Below the pieces are notes generated by a model. The model was not told the DNA's origin. It searched no databases and saw only the letters and a program-made list of their open reading frames with translations. Below, piece by piece: positions 63,596 through 64,000 of a stretch of DNA of 64,000 nt (position 1 is its first letter; the number at the start of each line of letters is the position of its first letter). Origin of the DNA: Acidobacteriota bacterium (lineage in GTDB: Bacteria > Acidobacteriota > Terriglobia > Acidiferrales > UBA7541); the NCBI GenBank assembly GCA_013289715.1, contig JABCZJ010000001.1, forward strand, positions 310,001 to 374,000, in the 5' to 3' direction. The position numbers and the translations under genes were made by a program.

Positions 63596-63969
63596 GCAGG
63601 ATTTCTGCGAGCTGCGTAAGGGCCCAGTCTACTGCGATTACAGAGCCGTGTTACGGCGGCGTCACGTCGTTATGTTGAAAGCGTAACTTCCGAGAAACGG
63701 CACCGTGGGTTCATGTCGGTCGGAGCGGTTTGCCAGTCGCTAAGATTCTGGTTATGCGCGGGCGGCGAAATGTGGCTTAATAAACGCGGAGATTTCCCGG
63801 GTGCAAGGCGTGTGAAGGAACGCGCTTGCGACCTCGGCGCGCGCCATCCGTTTAGCTTCGACAATACATGGCGGTCCCGCTGACGGGACCACCACTACTA
63901 AAATTTTTCGGCCGAGTTTGCCACTCAATGCAGGCCGCGCGAATCATATCGTAAGAGAGGAGTACGAAC
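63596..63969. promoter_or_regulatory. Divergent region between the TPR membrane protein and gnd, with a hairpin
   Basis: A 374-bp gap. It contains a perfect stem-loop GGTCCCG-CTGA-CGGGACC (63873-63890) like the GC-stem hairpins elsewhere in the window. The segment AGAGAGGAG (63952-63960) is the ribosome-binding site for the gene at the right edge. No other gene is seen. Confidence 0.5.
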
Positions 63970-64000
63970 ATGCAATTGGGAATGATTGGACTGGGAAGGA
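63970..64000 (+). CDS. gnd: 6-phosphogluconate dehydrogenase, first ten codons only
   Basis: The frame starts MQLGMIGLGR at the right edge, the exact N-terminal Rossmann opening of decarboxylating 6-phosphogluconate dehydrogenases (M-x-LGMIGLGRMG). AGAGGAG lies 9 bp upstream. Only ten residues are visible, so the symbol is tentative; beta-hydroxyacid dehydrogenases start similarly. Confidence 0.6.
   Translation, partial: MQLGMIGLGR

Noticed and set aside
1..64000. CRISPR arrays, rRNA operons and complete insertion sequences
   Set aside because: I saw no regularly spaced repeats, no rRNA sequence and no intact transposase or integrase gene in the window.

Overview
The window looks like a chromosomal segment of a GC-rich aerobic soil bacterium, most likely an acidobacterium (Acidobacteriota, Terriglobia-like). 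This rests on gene content: a high-affinity group 1h (formerly group 5) [NiFe] hydrogenase, a very large TonB-dependent receptor with an N-terminal carboxypeptidase-regulatory domain, and a short-hairpin repeat style common in that phylum. There is no rRNA gene to prove it.

Bases 1-1.5 kb hold an XRE regulator overlapping the truncated start of a nucleotidyltransferase-like gene (a toxin-antitoxin-like pair with a palindromic operator), then mobile-element debris: a 49-bp repeat and the 3' half of a tRNA-Pro gene.

Bases 1.5-20.3 kb are one minus-strand hydrogenase locus. In transcription order it reads hhyS2, sensor kinase, response regulator, hhyS1, hhyL, NifU-like, DUF5947-like, DUF6084-like, unknown 356-aa protein, maturation protease, small membrane protein, YceI-like, hypC, hypD, hypE, tandem SIS protein, glutaredoxin-like, hypF, hypA, hypB. 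A divergent 33-aa membrane peptide sits at its upstream edge. Two small subunits but one large subunit are present, with a two-component system between the small-subunit genes. A second copy of the 49-bp repeat lies just outside, so the locus is bracketed by direct repeats.

Bases 20.5-37 kb are a lipid or secondary-metabolism region: a cytochrome P450, a membrane fatty-acid desaturase, a divergent FAAL-ACP-thioester reductase megasynthase, a secreted protein that seems to start at ATT, an MMPL transporter, an SDR plus Baeyer-Villiger-type monooxygenase pair (like the mycobacterial mymA operon), a class II aldolase, an MDR-family reductase and a DHA2-type MFS exporter.

Bases 37-51.8 kb hold a TonB-dependent receptor with a clear sigma70 promoter, then a cyclitol (inositol or aminocyclitol) region: a chimeric dehydrogenase pseudogene, a DegT/StsC-like aminotransferase, a Gfo/Idh/MocA dehydrogenase, a LacI regulator, an APC permease, iolD, iolB and a CoA-acylating semialdehyde dehydrogenase (iolA/mmsA).

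Bases 51.8-64 kb hold a signalling trio (REC-HD-GYP, REC-PilZ, membrane hybrid kinase), a region with a histidine-kinase relic, an unusual ABC importer (MgtE-N-like/ATPase/AAA-associated fusion plus a double permease), a UbiE/MenG methyltransferase, a large membrane TPR protein, and the first ten codons of a 6-phosphogluconate dehydrogenase at the right edge.
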